Assembly: GCA_002343425.1 (NCBI GenBank)
Contig: DDSO01000156.1
Location: 615 to 26,040, forward strand
Reading direction: 5' to 3'
DNA length: 25,426 nucleotides
From: Brevundimonas sp. UBA2388
GTDB taxonomy: Bacteria > Pseudomonadota > Alphaproteobacteria > Caulobacterales > Caulobacteraceae
This document shows, piece after piece, positions 6,682 through 14,306 of the stretch. The notes beneath the pieces were generated by a model. The model searched no databases. It was not told the origin of the DNA and saw only the letters and a program-made list of their open reading frames with translations. Made by a program: the position numbers and the translations under genes. Within the stretch, counting starts at the first letter, position 1. Every line of letters begins with the position of its first letter.

Positions 6682-7149
6682 ATGCGTACCTATGATTTCA
6701 CCCCGCTGTACCGCTCCGCCGTCGGCTTCGACCGTCTCGCCGGACTGCTGGAAAGCGCCGCGCGCACCAGTCAGGAAAGCGGCTGGCCGCCCTATAATAT
6801 CGAGACCACGGGCGAGAACGCCTACCGGATCGAGATCGCGGTCGCCGGCTTCAAGCCCGACGAACTGACCCTCGAGGTCAAGGAGAACCTGCTCACCGTC
6901 ACCGGTCGCAAGACGGCCAATGACGATGCGGGCGCCGAGCGGACCTATCTGCATCGCGGCCTGGCCGAGCGCGACTTCGAGCGCCGGTTCCAGCTGGCTG
7001 ACTATGTCGTGGTCAAGAGCGCCGATCTGGCCGATGGCCTGCTGTCGGTCGACCTGGTCCGCGAACTGCCCGAGGCGCTGAAGCCGCGCCGGATCGAGAT
7101 CAACACCGCTCAGCGGCTGATCGAGGGCAAGAAGTCCAAGGCGGCCTGA
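6682..7149 (+). CDS. Hsp20/alpha-crystallin small heat-shock protein (IbpA-like)
   Basis: A 155-residue ATP-independent holdase that binds unfolding cytoplasmic proteins. The alpha-crystallin domain spans about residues 37-130: PPYNIETTGENAYRIEIAVAGFKPDELTLEVKENLLTVTGRK, then HRGLAERDFERRFQLADYV and ADLADGLLSVDLVRELPE, which hold the FxLA and A-x-G-x-L-type class A signatures. A C-terminal IEI anchor (138-140) would bind a neighbouring dimer groove during oligomer assembly. The N-terminus (YDFTPLYRSAVGFDRL) is the IbpA-type arm. It is a single-gene unit with a thermometer-like leader, a possible sigma-32 promoter and a strong terminator, so heat induction at both transcription and translation is likely. 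Confidence 0.97.
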   Translation: MRTYDFTPLYRSAVGFDRLAGLLESAARTSQESGWPPYNIETTGENAYRIEIAVAGFKPDELTLEVKENLLTVTGRKTANDDAGAERTYLHRGLAERDFERRFQLADYVVVKSADLADGLLSVDLVRELPEALKPRRIEINTAQRLIEGKKSKAA

Positions 7150-7213
7150 GACCTCACATAGCCCGCCTCAAGCAGCGAGCCACCGCGAGGCGAGTGCAGG
7201 CGAACAACCAGGA

Positions 7214-7240
7214 GGGGCGGCGTTCGCGTCGCCCCTTTTT
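7214..7240 (+). terminator. Intrinsic terminator of hsp20
   Basis: A 9-bp stem GGGGCGGCG/CGTCGCCCC with one G-U pair and a stable TTCG tetraloop is followed directly by TTTTT. It lies 64 nt after the hsp20 stop and 11 nt before the stop of the convergent pentapeptide gene. Read on the minus strand it lacks a U-tract. Confidence 0.93.
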
Positions 7241-7251
7241 CGTGCGCGGGA

Positions 7252-8484
7252 TCAGGCGGCGATGTCGGCCTGGGCTTCGATGGCGCGGCGCTGCTCCTCG
7301 CTCAGGGCACCGGGGTCGATCCGGGCGCCGGAAAAATCGGCCCCGTCCACCCGGACGCCATCCAGCACCGCGCCCTCGAGACGGGCGAAGCGCAGGCTGG
7401 CCTCGACCAGAATGACCGGCATCGAGCGATCCTTGCCGAGCGCCAGGGGCCCCAGATTGGCGCCGCGGAGGTCGGCCTTGTTCAGCAGGACGCCGTTCAG
7501 GCGCGCGCCCCGGAGGTCCGCCCCGCGCAGATCGCAGCCGCGCAGGTCCGACCCTTCAAGGCCCGCGCCCTGAAGGCCGACGCCCCTGAGGTCCATGCCG
7601 GCGAGACAGGCCTGTCTGGCGCTGAGCCCGGGCAGCTTCAGACCCTTCAGGCGATCCCCTAGAGGACGAAGATCCTCGCCGTCGAACATCGCCGGCTGGC
7701 CGAAGACGCCGCCGCTTTCGGCCCAGGCATTGGCGTCCAGCGCGCGCTCCGCCAGCCCGTCGGCGCGAGACCGGGCGTCGGAGCTCGGACTGCGCAGGGC
7801 GCCGGTCATGTCGGCGCGGCTGGTGTCGGCGCGCTCGACGGCCACCCCGGTCAGGATCGCCCCCATGAGCCGCGCGCCTTCCAGATTGCAGCCGTCGACG
7901 GACGCGTCCTCCAGCATGGCGCCGGTCAGATTGGCTTCCTTGAGATTGGCCTTGGTCAGCATGGCGCCGCGCATGGAGCAGTCGGTGAAGTCTGCCTTCA
8001 TGGCGGTGATGCCATCCAGATGGCCGCCGTCGAGGGTGGCGCCGGCGAAGGTCGCGCCATCGGCGATGCCTTGCCGGGTCTCATGCCTGATCGCCGCCAG
8101 CCCCTTGGTGGCATGGGGCACGGCGATGACGCCTTCACGGAAGTCGGCGCGGGTGAGATCGGCGTTCATCAGGCTGGCGCCGCGGAGGCAGGCGCCGCGA
8201 AGGTCCGCCCGGACCAGCTGGGCGCCGGTGAAGTCCGCGCCCCTGAGATCAGCGCAGAACAGCACAGCGCCGTTCATCCGGGCCCCGACGAGTTTGGCGT
8301 TTTCCAGGGCGCAGCCGGTGAAGTCTGCCTCGGACAGATTGCGGCCCGAGAGGTCCAGCCCGTTGAGATCAACGAATTTGAGCATCAGCCGGCGGCCGCC
8401 GGGACGACCCTCGACCAGGCGCTCATGCGCCGCGACGAACATATCCAAGTCGCCCTGGGAAAGAGCCCTTCGAACAAAGGTCAT
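7252..8484 (-). CDS. Pentapeptide-repeat protein, downstream copy
   Basis: A 410-residue protein made of A(D/N)LxG-type pentapeptide repeats, which form a right-handed quadrilateral beta-helix. The first block (about 37-115) follows an N-terminal helical cap (HERLVEGRPGGRR, 20-32). A non-repeat insert (REGVIAVPHATKGL..., 116-144) follows, then a second block (about 145-230). A charged linker with WAESGG (about 254-259) leads into a third block (about 267-395). The C-terminus is a helix EEQRRAIEAQADIAA. There is no signal peptide, so it is cytoplasmic. Some pentapeptide proteins mimic DNA and protect gyrase, but most have no known role, and none can be assigned here. The ATG overlaps the stop of the upstream paralogue as ATGA, so the two are co-translated. 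Confidence 0.92.
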   Translation of the reverse strand: MTFVRRALSQGDLDMFVAAHERLVEGRPGGRRLMLKFVDLNGLDLSGRNLSEADFTGCALENAKLVGARMNGAVLFCADLRGADFTGAQLVRADLRGACLRGASLMNADLTRADFREGVIAVPHATKGLAAIRHETRQGIADGATFAGATLDGGHLDGITAMKADFTDCSMRGAMLTKANLKEANLTGAMLEDASVDGCNLEGARLMGAILTGVAVERADTSRADMTGALRSPSSDARSRADGLAERALDANAWAESGGVFGQPAMFDGEDLRPLGDRLKGLKLPGLSARQACLAGMDLRGVGLQGAGLEGSDLRGCDLRGADLRGARLNGVLLNKADLRGANLGPLALGKDRSMPVILVEASLRFARLEGAVLDGVRVDGADFSGARIDPGALSEEQRRAIEAQADIAA

Positions 8485-9755
8485 GCGACCGCATCCATCG
8501 TCTCGAGGCCGCGCACCCCGCTTGTGATCGCGCCGGTCAGGACGGCCTGGCGCACGCTGGTTCCGAACATCACCGCCCGGGAAAGGTCCGCGCCGATCAT
8601 GATCGCCCGATTGAGGTCCGCGCCGGACAGGTCGGTCCCCCGCAGGCAGGCGCCGGTCAGGTCGGCGGGCAGCAGCCGCTCGGAGGTGATCATCAACGGC
8701 CCCAGCTGCGCTCCGCGCAGATCCGCACCGTTCAACCGGGCTCTCGCCAGCCGGGCCCCGCGCAGGTCGGCGCCCTTAAGATTGACGGAGCGCAGATCGG
8801 CATCCTCAAGGTGGGCGCCCTGAAGCTGGACCCCCTCCATGTCGAGGCCGTAGAAGACCGCTCCGCGCGCTGACAGCGCCGTCAGATTGTAGCCACGGAT
8901 CGAGCGCAGCGCCCGCAGATCGACACCGTCGAAGACCGAGGGCCGGCCCTCGGCGCCGCCGGTCTCGCACCACTGGGCATGCTCGGCCAGCATTTCGGCG
9001 GCGGGCATCTTGCCGACCGGGCTGCCGGAGGATCGCTCATCGGTCAGGGCCCCGGTCATATTGGCCCCGTCCGTTCGCCACATGGCGGCCTTGACGCCGA
9101 CCAGGACGGCGTCGCGGAGATCGGCCCCGGAGAGATCAGCGCCCGACAGGTCGGCCCCGGACAGGTCGGCGCCGCGGAAGCTGGCCTGTTTCAGGTTGGC
9201 CCGGACCATCTTGCAGTCCTTCATGATGGCGTCGGAGAAATCCGCCGCCACGGCCACGATCCCGGTCAGTTTGGAGCGTTCGAGGTTCGCCCCGGCGAGA
9301 CAGGCGCCCTGGGCCTCGGTCTCGTTGCGCGACTTGGCCTCGACAATCTTGAAGCCCAGTTTGGCGTCGGCAGAGGCGATCGTGCCTTCGCGCAGGTCGG
9401 CCTCGAACAGATCGGCTCCGGTCAGGTCCGCTCCGCGCAGACAGGCGCCGCGCAGGTCGGTGCGGCGCAGGCTGGCGTCAACCAACAAGCAGTCCTGCAT
9501 GTCCGCGCCGAAGAAGGTGGCATTGTCCAGCTTGGCGCCCGACAGGTCCGTCCCGATCAGGCTGGCGGCGGCGAAGTCCGCGTCAGCGAGGTTGCGGCCC
9601 TTGAGCGAAAGACCCGATAGGTCGAGCCAGGCGAGGACCGCGCGGGCGCCGCCCGGCTTGGCCTGCCACAGGCGGTCGTGCCGGGCGCAGATGGCGTCCA
9701 GCTCCGATTGATTGATGCGCCTTCTGGCGGCCGTTGGGACGGTATTCTCCGACAT
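8481..9755 (-). CDS. Pentapeptide-repeat protein, upstream copy
   Basis: A 424-residue paralogue of the coupled downstream gene with the same plan. It has an N-terminal cap HDRLWQAKPGGAR (26-38), repeat block 1 (about 44-122), an insert REGTIASADAKLGFKIVEAKS (about 122-142), block 2 (about 150-235) that includes four consecutive GADLS/GADLR units, a linker with LAEHAQWCETGG (about 256-267), and block 3 (about 275-405). The H-x-x-W-x-x-[ST]-G-G linker resembles the capping segment often seen before pentapeptide repeats in other proteins, which suggests two fused cap-plus-helix modules. No signal peptide or enzymatic domain is visible. The upstream GGGATC is a weak ribosome binding site. The function is unknown. 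Confidence 0.92.
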   Translation of the reverse strand: MSENTVPTAARRRINQSELDAICARHDRLWQAKPGGARAVLAWLDLSGLSLKGRNLADADFAAASLIGTDLSGAKLDNATFFGADMQDCLLVDASLRRTDLRGACLRGADLTGADLFEADLREGTIASADAKLGFKIVEAKSRNETEAQGACLAGANLERSKLTGIVAVAADFSDAIMKDCKMVRANLKQASFRGADLSGADLSGADLSGADLRDAVLVGVKAAMWRTDGANMTGALTDERSSGSPVGKMPAAEMLAEHAQWCETGGAEGRPSVFDGVDLRALRSIRGYNLTALSARGAVFYGLDMEGVQLQGAHLEDADLRSVNLKGADLRGARLARARLNGADLRGAQLGPLMITSERLLPADLTGACLRGTDLSGADLNRAIMIGADLSRAVMFGTSVRQAVLTGAITSGVRGLETMDAVA

Positions 9756-9812
9756 GATCCCGATATGGCACGGCGGCGCTTAAGGAAGCGTTTGTGGGAA
9801 CTGGTGAGTTGG

Positions 9813-9927
9813 GAGTGATCAGTGGCTAGTGGCTGGCCAACAGTTGTGCGACGGCACGGACTGCGCCGCCCTTCCGCCGCCGACGAGGCCGGCTATCACT
9901 AATCACTCGCCACTGATCACTCGCCAC
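9813..9927. repeat. Intergenic inverted repeat (14-nt unit), copy 2
   Basis: The left arm GAGTGATCAGTGGC (9813-9826) is the exact reverse complement of 9909-9922, and pairing extends 4 more bp past one mismatch (9828-9831 with 9904-9907). The right arm also holds ATCACTCGCCAC twice with a 14-nt period (9902-9913, 9916-9927). The spacer is about 72 nt and GC-rich, with no ORF. The unit aligns 10 of 14 with the repeat at 2619-2646. Like that copy, it fills the gap between co-directional genes. No gene is seen in 9756-9937. Confidence 0.8.
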
Positions 9928-9937
9928 CCGGCCGGTG

Positions 9938-10576
9938 TCAGAGGGTCAGAAGCCCCTGTTCCGCCAGCGCGTCCGCCAGTTCGCCGGGACTGACCCAGAC
10001 ACGGGTATAGCCGGCCTCGCCGAGGCGCTTCAGTTCGGTGGTCAGGTCGGCCTTGGCCGAGGCGGCGAAACGGGCGTCGTAGCCGGCCCCGTCGGCGGCG
10101 ATCCGGACCATGGGTCGGCCCGTCTCGACCCGGTGCAGATAGCCTTCGTAGAGGACCGCCGCCTCGGCCGCGAGCAGGCCCGTCTCGACCTGCAGTCCGG
10201 CCTTTTTCAGCCGCTCGACGCCGCGCCCCGAGGCGAAGGGCGAAGGATCGACCGCGGCCACCACGACCCGGCTGATCCCCGCGTCCATCAGGAAATGGGA
10301 GCAGGAGGTGCGGCCCGAGGACCGGGCGCCGCAGGGTTCCATGGTGACATAGGCCGTAGCGCCGCGCGCGCGATCGCCGGCGGCCGGCGCGGCCTGTTCC
10401 TCGGCGTGAGGGCGACCGCCCGGCGCGGTGGCGGCCTCGGCGACGACCTCACCGTTTTTGACGATCACGCATCCCACCGCCGGATTTGGCCAGGTCTGGC
10501 CCATCCGGTCCTTGGCCAGGGCGATGGCCCGGCCCATGAAGCGGATGTCGTCAGAGGCCTGCTGCGGCGTGGTCAT
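9938..10576 (-). CDS. RibD-like cytidine-deaminase-fold protein lacking most of the reductase domain
   Basis: A 212-residue protein whose first ~155 residues match the deaminase half of RibD: FMGRAIALAKDRMGQTWPNPAVGCVIVKNGEVV (13-45), zinc motif HAEEQA (His57, Glu59), and a PC...C motif with Cys82 and Cys92, then VDPSPFASGRGVERLKKAGLQVETGLLAAEA and EGYLHRVETGRPMVRI. Full RibD is about 360-380 residues and carries a ~200-residue reductase domain. Here only about 50 residues follow and they do not look like that domain. The HAE signature reads HAEEQA rather than the usual HAEVNA/HALR type, and the loop between the zinc cysteines is one residue longer than usual. It may deaminate a riboflavin intermediate or another pyrimidine. 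ATGA overlap with gpmA implies coupling. Confidence 0.82.
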   Translation of the reverse strand: MTTPQQASDDIRFMGRAIALAKDRMGQTWPNPAVGCVIVKNGEVVAEAATAPGGRPHAEEQAAPAAGDRARGATAYVTMEPCGARSSGRTSCSHFLMDAGISRVVVAAVDPSPFASGRGVERLKKAGLQVETGLLAAEAAVLYEGYLHRVETGRPMVRIAADGAGYDARFAASAKADLTTELKRLGEAGYTRVWVSPGELADALAEQGLLTL

Positions 10577-11295
10577 TCACCCGCTCCCAGCGGCGGCAGT
10601 TCCGTCGCGCGCGCCGCGTCCAGATAGCGGGCGGCGACGGGCCTGAGCGAGGCGTCGAGATCGATCTCGAGCGGATTGCCGGTCGGAATCTCGACCCCGA
10701 CGATCCGGTCGTCGGGCACGCCGAACAGATGTTTGACGATGGCCCGAAGGGAATTGCCGTGGGCGGCGATCAGCACATCCTCTCCGGCCTTCAGGCGCGG
10801 GGCGATAGCTTCGTCCCAATAGGGAAGCACCCGATCGAGGGTGGTCTTGAGGCTTTCCGTATCGGGGATGGTCTGGCCGGCGTAACGGGGGTCGCCGGCG
10901 AAATCCCACTCGCCGCCCGGCGCGAGCGGCGGGGGCGGGATGTCATAGCTGCGGCGCCAGATCAGGACCTGGTCCTCGCCGTGGGTCGCCGTCGTCTCGG
11001 CCTTGTTCAGGCCGGTCAGGCCGCCGTAGTGCCGCTCGTTCAGCCGCCAGTCGTTGATCACCGGCACATCCCGCAGCCCGGCGGCATCCAGAGCCAGGGC
11101 GCCCGTCCGCGTCGCCCGCTTCAGCACCGAGGTGAACATGACCGACGGCCGGAAGCCGGCCGCGGCGAGCTGTTCGCCGGCGCGCCGGGCCTGGGCCTCG
11201 CCCTCGGCGGTCAGATCGACGTCGACCCAGCCCGTGAACCGGTTGTCGAGGTTCCATTGGCTCTGGCCGTGGCGCAGCAGGATCAGGCGGGGCAT
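10573..11295 (-). CDS. gpmA: 2,3-bisphosphoglycerate-dependent phosphoglycerate mutase
   Basis: A 240-residue glycolytic and gluconeogenic enzyme that interconverts 3- and 2-phosphoglycerate through a phosphohistidine. It contains LLRHGQSQWN with catalytic His9 and Arg8, RFTGWVDVDLTAEGEAQA (19-36), NERHYGGLTGLNK with Glu87 as the probable proton donor (86-98), RRSYDIPPPPL, and AAHGNSLRAIVKHL with His179. The dPGM-specific insert (residues about 110-145) is present, so this is GpmA rather than a small RHG phosphatase. GGAGA six nt before the ATG is the ribosome binding site. It is the first gene of a unit with the RibD-like gene, and divergent from the phosphomannomutase gene. Confidence 0.96.
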   Translation of the reverse strand: MPRLILLRHGQSQWNLDNRFTGWVDVDLTAEGEAQARRAGEQLAAAGFRPSVMFTSVLKRATRTGALALDAAGLRDVPVINDWRLNERHYGGLTGLNKAETTATHGEDQVLIWRRSYDIPPPPLAPGGEWDFAGDPRYAGQTIPDTESLKTTLDRVLPYWDEAIAPRLKAGEDVLIAAHGNSLRAIVKHLFGVPDDRIVGVEIPTGNPLEIDLDASLRPVAARYLDAARATELPPLGAGE

Positions 11296-11399
11296 TCAGG
11301 TCTCCGGACAATCTGTCTGGGGGTAGGACCGGCGGGCGCGTGGGTCAAGACGAGCCCGGCACGGCGATCCGGCGGAGCCATGCCGGCGGCGGGGCGTTG

Positions 11400-11428
11400 T
11401 TGTCCGCGCGGCGCACGGCGCCCTATAG
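11400..11428 (+). promoter_or_regulatory. Candidate promoter for the phosphomannomutase gene
   Basis: TTGTCC (11400-11405) and CTATAG (11423-11428) are separated by exactly 17 nt and lie 33 nt before the ATG at 11462. The -35 box is a fair match and the -10 a moderate one. The rest of the divergent 166-bp gap with gpmA is GC-rich with short dyads and nothing else I can name. Confidence 0.45.
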
Positions 11429-11461
11429 CCAAGCTACAAACCCCATCTTCCAAGGCTCCCG

Positions 11462-12961
11462 ATGCAAAAGCCCCGCTCCGACCTGCGTTCCAACACCGCC
11501 GATTATGAGACCACGCCGCTGGTCAAGGCGACCGGGTTTCGCGAATACGACGCGCGGTGGATCCTGGAGAAGGAGATCAATCTTCTCGGCATTCAAGCCC
11601 TTGGTCTGGGGCTGGCGACCTATGTCCACGAGATCGGCCAGACCCCCCGGATCGTGGTCGGCCACGACTTCCGCTCCTACTCCCTGTCGGTGAAACAGGC
11701 GCTGATGCTCGGCCTGCTGGAAGGCGGGATGGAGGTGCTGGACATCGGCCTGGCCCTGTCGCCGACGGCCTATTTCGCCCAGTTCGCGCTCGACGCGCCT
11801 TGCGTGGCCATGGTCACGGCCAGCCACAACGAGAACGGCTGGACCGGGGTCAAGATGGGGGCCAATCCGCCGCTGACCTTCGGCCCCGACGAGATCGGGC
11901 GGCTGAAGGACATCGTGCTGAACGGCGAAGGCGTGGGCCGGCCGGGCGGGAGCCTGACCCGCGTGGACGGTTTCCGCGAACGCTATCTGGAGGAGATCAC
12001 GGCGAAGGTGAAGCTGAGCCGGCCGATCAAGGTCGTGGCCGCCTGCGGCAACGGCACCGCCGGGGCCTTCGCGCCCGAGGCCCTGCGCCGTATGGGGGCC
12101 GAGGTCATCGAGATGGACACCGACCTCGACTGGACCTTCCCCAAATACAATCCGAACCCGGAAGATCACGCCATGCTGATGCAGATGGCGGCGCGGGTGC
12201 GCGAGACGGGGGCCGAGCTGGCGCTGGGCTTTGACGGCGACGGCGACCGTTGCGGCGTGGTCGACGACACGGGCGAGGAGATCTATGCCGACAAGATCGG
12301 TCTGATGCTGGGCCGCGACCTGTCGGCCTTGCATGCCAACGCCACCTTCGTCGTCGATGTGAAGTCGACCGGCCTGTACAAGACCGACGAGGTGCTCAAG
12401 GCGAACGGCGCCGACGTCGTCTACTGGAAGACCGGGCACAGCTATATCAAGCGCAAGACCGCCGAACTGGGGGCCCTGGCCGGGTTCGAGAAATCGGGCC
12501 ATTTCTTCTTCAATGCGCCGATCGGTCGGGGATACGACGACGGCATCGTGGCGGCAGGGGCTATCCTGGCCATGCTGGACCGCAATCCGGGCAAGACCCT
12601 GTCGCAGCTGAAGGGCGCCCTGCCCGATGCCTGGACCTCCATGACCATGTCGCCGCACTGCGACGACGAGCTGAAGTATGAGGTGCTGGAACGGATCGTG
12701 GCCGAGTATCAGGCCCTGGCGGATGCCGGCGGCTCGATCCTGGGACGCAAAATCGTCGAGGCGATCACTGTCAACGGGGTGCGGGTGCACCTGGAGGACG
12801 GGTCCTGGGTGCTGGTGCGCGCCTCGTCCAACAAGCCGGAGCTGGTGGTGGTGGTCGAGAGCATGCGCTCCGACGCCGACATGCGCGCACTGTTCCGTGA
12901 AGAGGTGAAGCCGCGGCTGGCCAAATACCCGGAGATCGGGGCCTATAATCAGGAACTCTGA
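11462..12961 (+). CDS. Phosphomannomutase/phosphoglucomutase
   Basis: A 499-residue alpha-D-phosphohexomutase that interconverts mannose-6-P and mannose-1-P (and the glucose forms), supplying GDP-mannose and UDP-glucose routes for surface polysaccharide. All four active-site signatures are present: the phosphoserine loop TASHNENGWTGVK with Ser121 (119-131), metal-binding GFDGDGDR with Asp258, Asp260 and Asp262 (256-263), the sugar-specificity loop EKSGHFFF (343-350), and the phosphate-binding RASSNKPELVVVVES near residue 460. It resembles AlgC/ManB-type bifunctional enzymes; sequence alone does not set the preferred sugar. The ATG is supported by a weak AAGG upstream. The FAD protein gene follows after 19 bp and is probably co-transcribed. 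Confidence 0.94.
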   Translation: MQKPRSDLRSNTADYETTPLVKATGFREYDARWILEKEINLLGIQALGLGLATYVHEIGQTPRIVVGHDFRSYSLSVKQALMLGLLEGGMEVLDIGLALSPTAYFAQFALDAPCVAMVTASHNENGWTGVKMGANPPLTFGPDEIGRLKDIVLNGEGVGRPGGSLTRVDGFRERYLEEITAKVKLSRPIKVVAACGNGTAGAFAPEALRRMGAEVIEMDTDLDWTFPKYNPNPEDHAMLMQMAARVRETGAELALGFDGDGDRCGVVDDTGEEIYADKIGLMLGRDLSALHANATFVVDVKSTGLYKTDEVLKANGADVVYWKTGHSYIKRKTAELGALAGFEKSGHFFFNAPIGRGYDDGIVAAGAILAMLDRNPGKTLSQLKGALPDAWTSMTMSPHCDDELKYEVLERIVAEYQALADAGGSILGRKIVEAITVNGVRVHLEDGSWVLVRASSNKPELVVVVESMRSDADMRALFREEVKPRLAKYPEIGAYNQEL

Positions 12962-12980
12962 AGGGATCGACGGGGGACGG

Positions 12981-14306
12981 GTGGCCAAAGGCGTGCAGCC
13001 GGTCGTGATCGTGGGCGGCGGATTCTCCGGCGCCATGCTGGCGGCCAGGGTGGCGAAGCGCGGCGTCGCCTGCAGCCTGATCGACCGCACGGGGACCTTC
13101 GGGCCGGGCCTGGCCTATTCGACGCCGTTCGATGGGCATCTGCTCAATGTGCGCTCCGACCGGATGAGTGCGGTGGATGACACGCCGGGCGATTTCGTTG
13201 AGTGGCTGCGAGCCAACTGTCCGAAACATGCGGACCCGGATGGTTTCGCGCCGCGCAGGCTTTATGGCGAATATCTGCAGCACCGGCTGAGCGCAGCGCG
13301 GATGGCGCATCCCGGGATGATCGAGCTCGTCACCGGCGAGGTCGCGGGTGTTGAGGGCGATGGCGTCCGCCTGTCCGATGGACGGGTCATCCCGGCGGGC
13401 GCCGTGGTGCTGGCGACCGGCAACCCGGCGCCCAGGACGGCCGGGCGCGGGTCGCGTCGGATCATCGCGGACCCCTGGGCCCTGACCGCGCTGGAACGGA
13501 TCGGGGCCGAAGACGCGGTGATCATTCTAGGATCGGGCCTGACCATGGTGGACATGATCCTGTGGCTGGACGCGACGGGTCGCAAGGGCCGGATCACGGC
13601 CCTGTCCCGACGCGGCCTCACGCCTCGTGTGCACGGCTCCGGTCACGACGCTCCGACGCCGCCGACCGAAGCGCTGCTGACCGGCTGCCTGTCGGACCGG
13701 CTGGGGGAGGCCCGACGGCTGGCTTCGGCCGGCGGCTGGCGCGGCGTGATGGAGGGGTTGCGCCCGGTCACGGCGCGGCTCTGGACCGGGGCGGACGCGA
13801 AGACCCGCGCTCGCTGGCTTCGGCATCTGCGTCCGTGGTGGGATGTCCACCGCCACCGCATTCCAGCCGGCATCGACGAGACCATGAACCGGTTGCAGGC
13901 CGTCGGCCGTCTCAGCATCGTCGCGGGCCGGGTTGAGCGGATCGAGACCGACGCCGGGGGTGTGACGCTGCACTGGCATCCGCGGGACGGTTCAGGCCGG
14001 TCGCCGGTCGCCGGCCAATGGCTGATCGACTGCACCGGTCCCGGTCATGCGGCGGATGAAGATCCCCTGACCGGGCCGCTGATCAAGGCCGGCCGCGCAC
14101 GGCTCGAACCCCTGGGCATCGGTCTTGATCTGGACGCGGAGGGGCGGCTGCTGAGCGCCGTTGGGTCGCCCGACGCCCGGCTGTTCGTGCTGGGACCGCC
14201 GGCGCGCGCGGCCTTTTGGGAAACGACCGCCGTGCCGGATATCCGCAAGCGGATCGAAGGGCTGGCGGACCGGCTGGCGGACCTTCAGACCAGCGCGAGC
14301 AGATAG
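12981..14306 (+). CDS. FAD/NAD(P)-binding protein of the YdhS/COG4529 family
   Basis: A 441-residue flavoprotein-like enzyme of unknown substrate. The N-terminal dinucleotide-binding motif VVIVGGGFSGAML (8-20) is followed by an FAD-type acidic strand end (SLIDRT, 32-37). GPGLAYSTPFDGHLLNVRSDRMS (41-63) is the signature of the NAD_binding_9 family. VVLATGN (142-148) is the second FAD contact, and VIILGSGLTMVDM (180-192) is a second Rossmann motif for NAD(P). QWLIDCTGPGH occurs near the C-terminal third. The start is GTG with GGGGGAC just upstream. It is probably co-transcribed with the sugar mutase, but a functional link is not evident. Its last 22 bp overlap the 3' end of the convergent YeiH-type gene. 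Confidence 0.88.
   Translation: MAKGVQPVVIVGGGFSGAMLAARVAKRGVACSLIDRTGTFGPGLAYSTPFDGHLLNVRSDRMSAVDDTPGDFVEWLRANCPKHADPDGFAPRRLYGEYLQHRLSAARMAHPGMIELVTGEVAGVEGDGVRLSDGRVIPAGAVVLATGNPAPRTAGRGSRRIIADPWALTALERIGAEDAVIILGSGLTMVDMILWLDATGRKGRITALSRRGLTPRVHGSGHDAPTPPTEALLTGCLSDRLGEARRLASAGGWRGVMEGLRPVTARLWTGADAKTRARWLRHLRPWWDVHRHRIPAGIDETMNRLQAVGRLSIVAGRVERIETDAGGVTLHWHPRDGSGRSPVAGQWLIDCTGPGHAADEDPLTGPLIKAGRARLEPLGIGLDLDAEGRLLSAVGSPDARLFVLGPPARAAFWETTAVPDIRKRIEGLADRLADLQTSASR

Noticed and set aside
8979..9711. Long plus-strand open frames opposite the pentapeptide genes
   Set aside because: They are antisense to in-frame pentapeptide repeats; the regular GC-rich codon pattern keeps other frames open. 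They show no start signals or family motifs.
9813..9927. CRISPR array or transposon ends
   Set aside because: There are only two to four short units without regular unique spacers, no cas genes, no transposase and no target-site duplication.
11423..13090. A 555-codon minus-strand frame opposite the phosphomannomutase gene
   Set aside because: The plus strand encodes a complete phosphohexomutase with all active-site motifs; the antisense product is low-complexity and has no recognisable domain.
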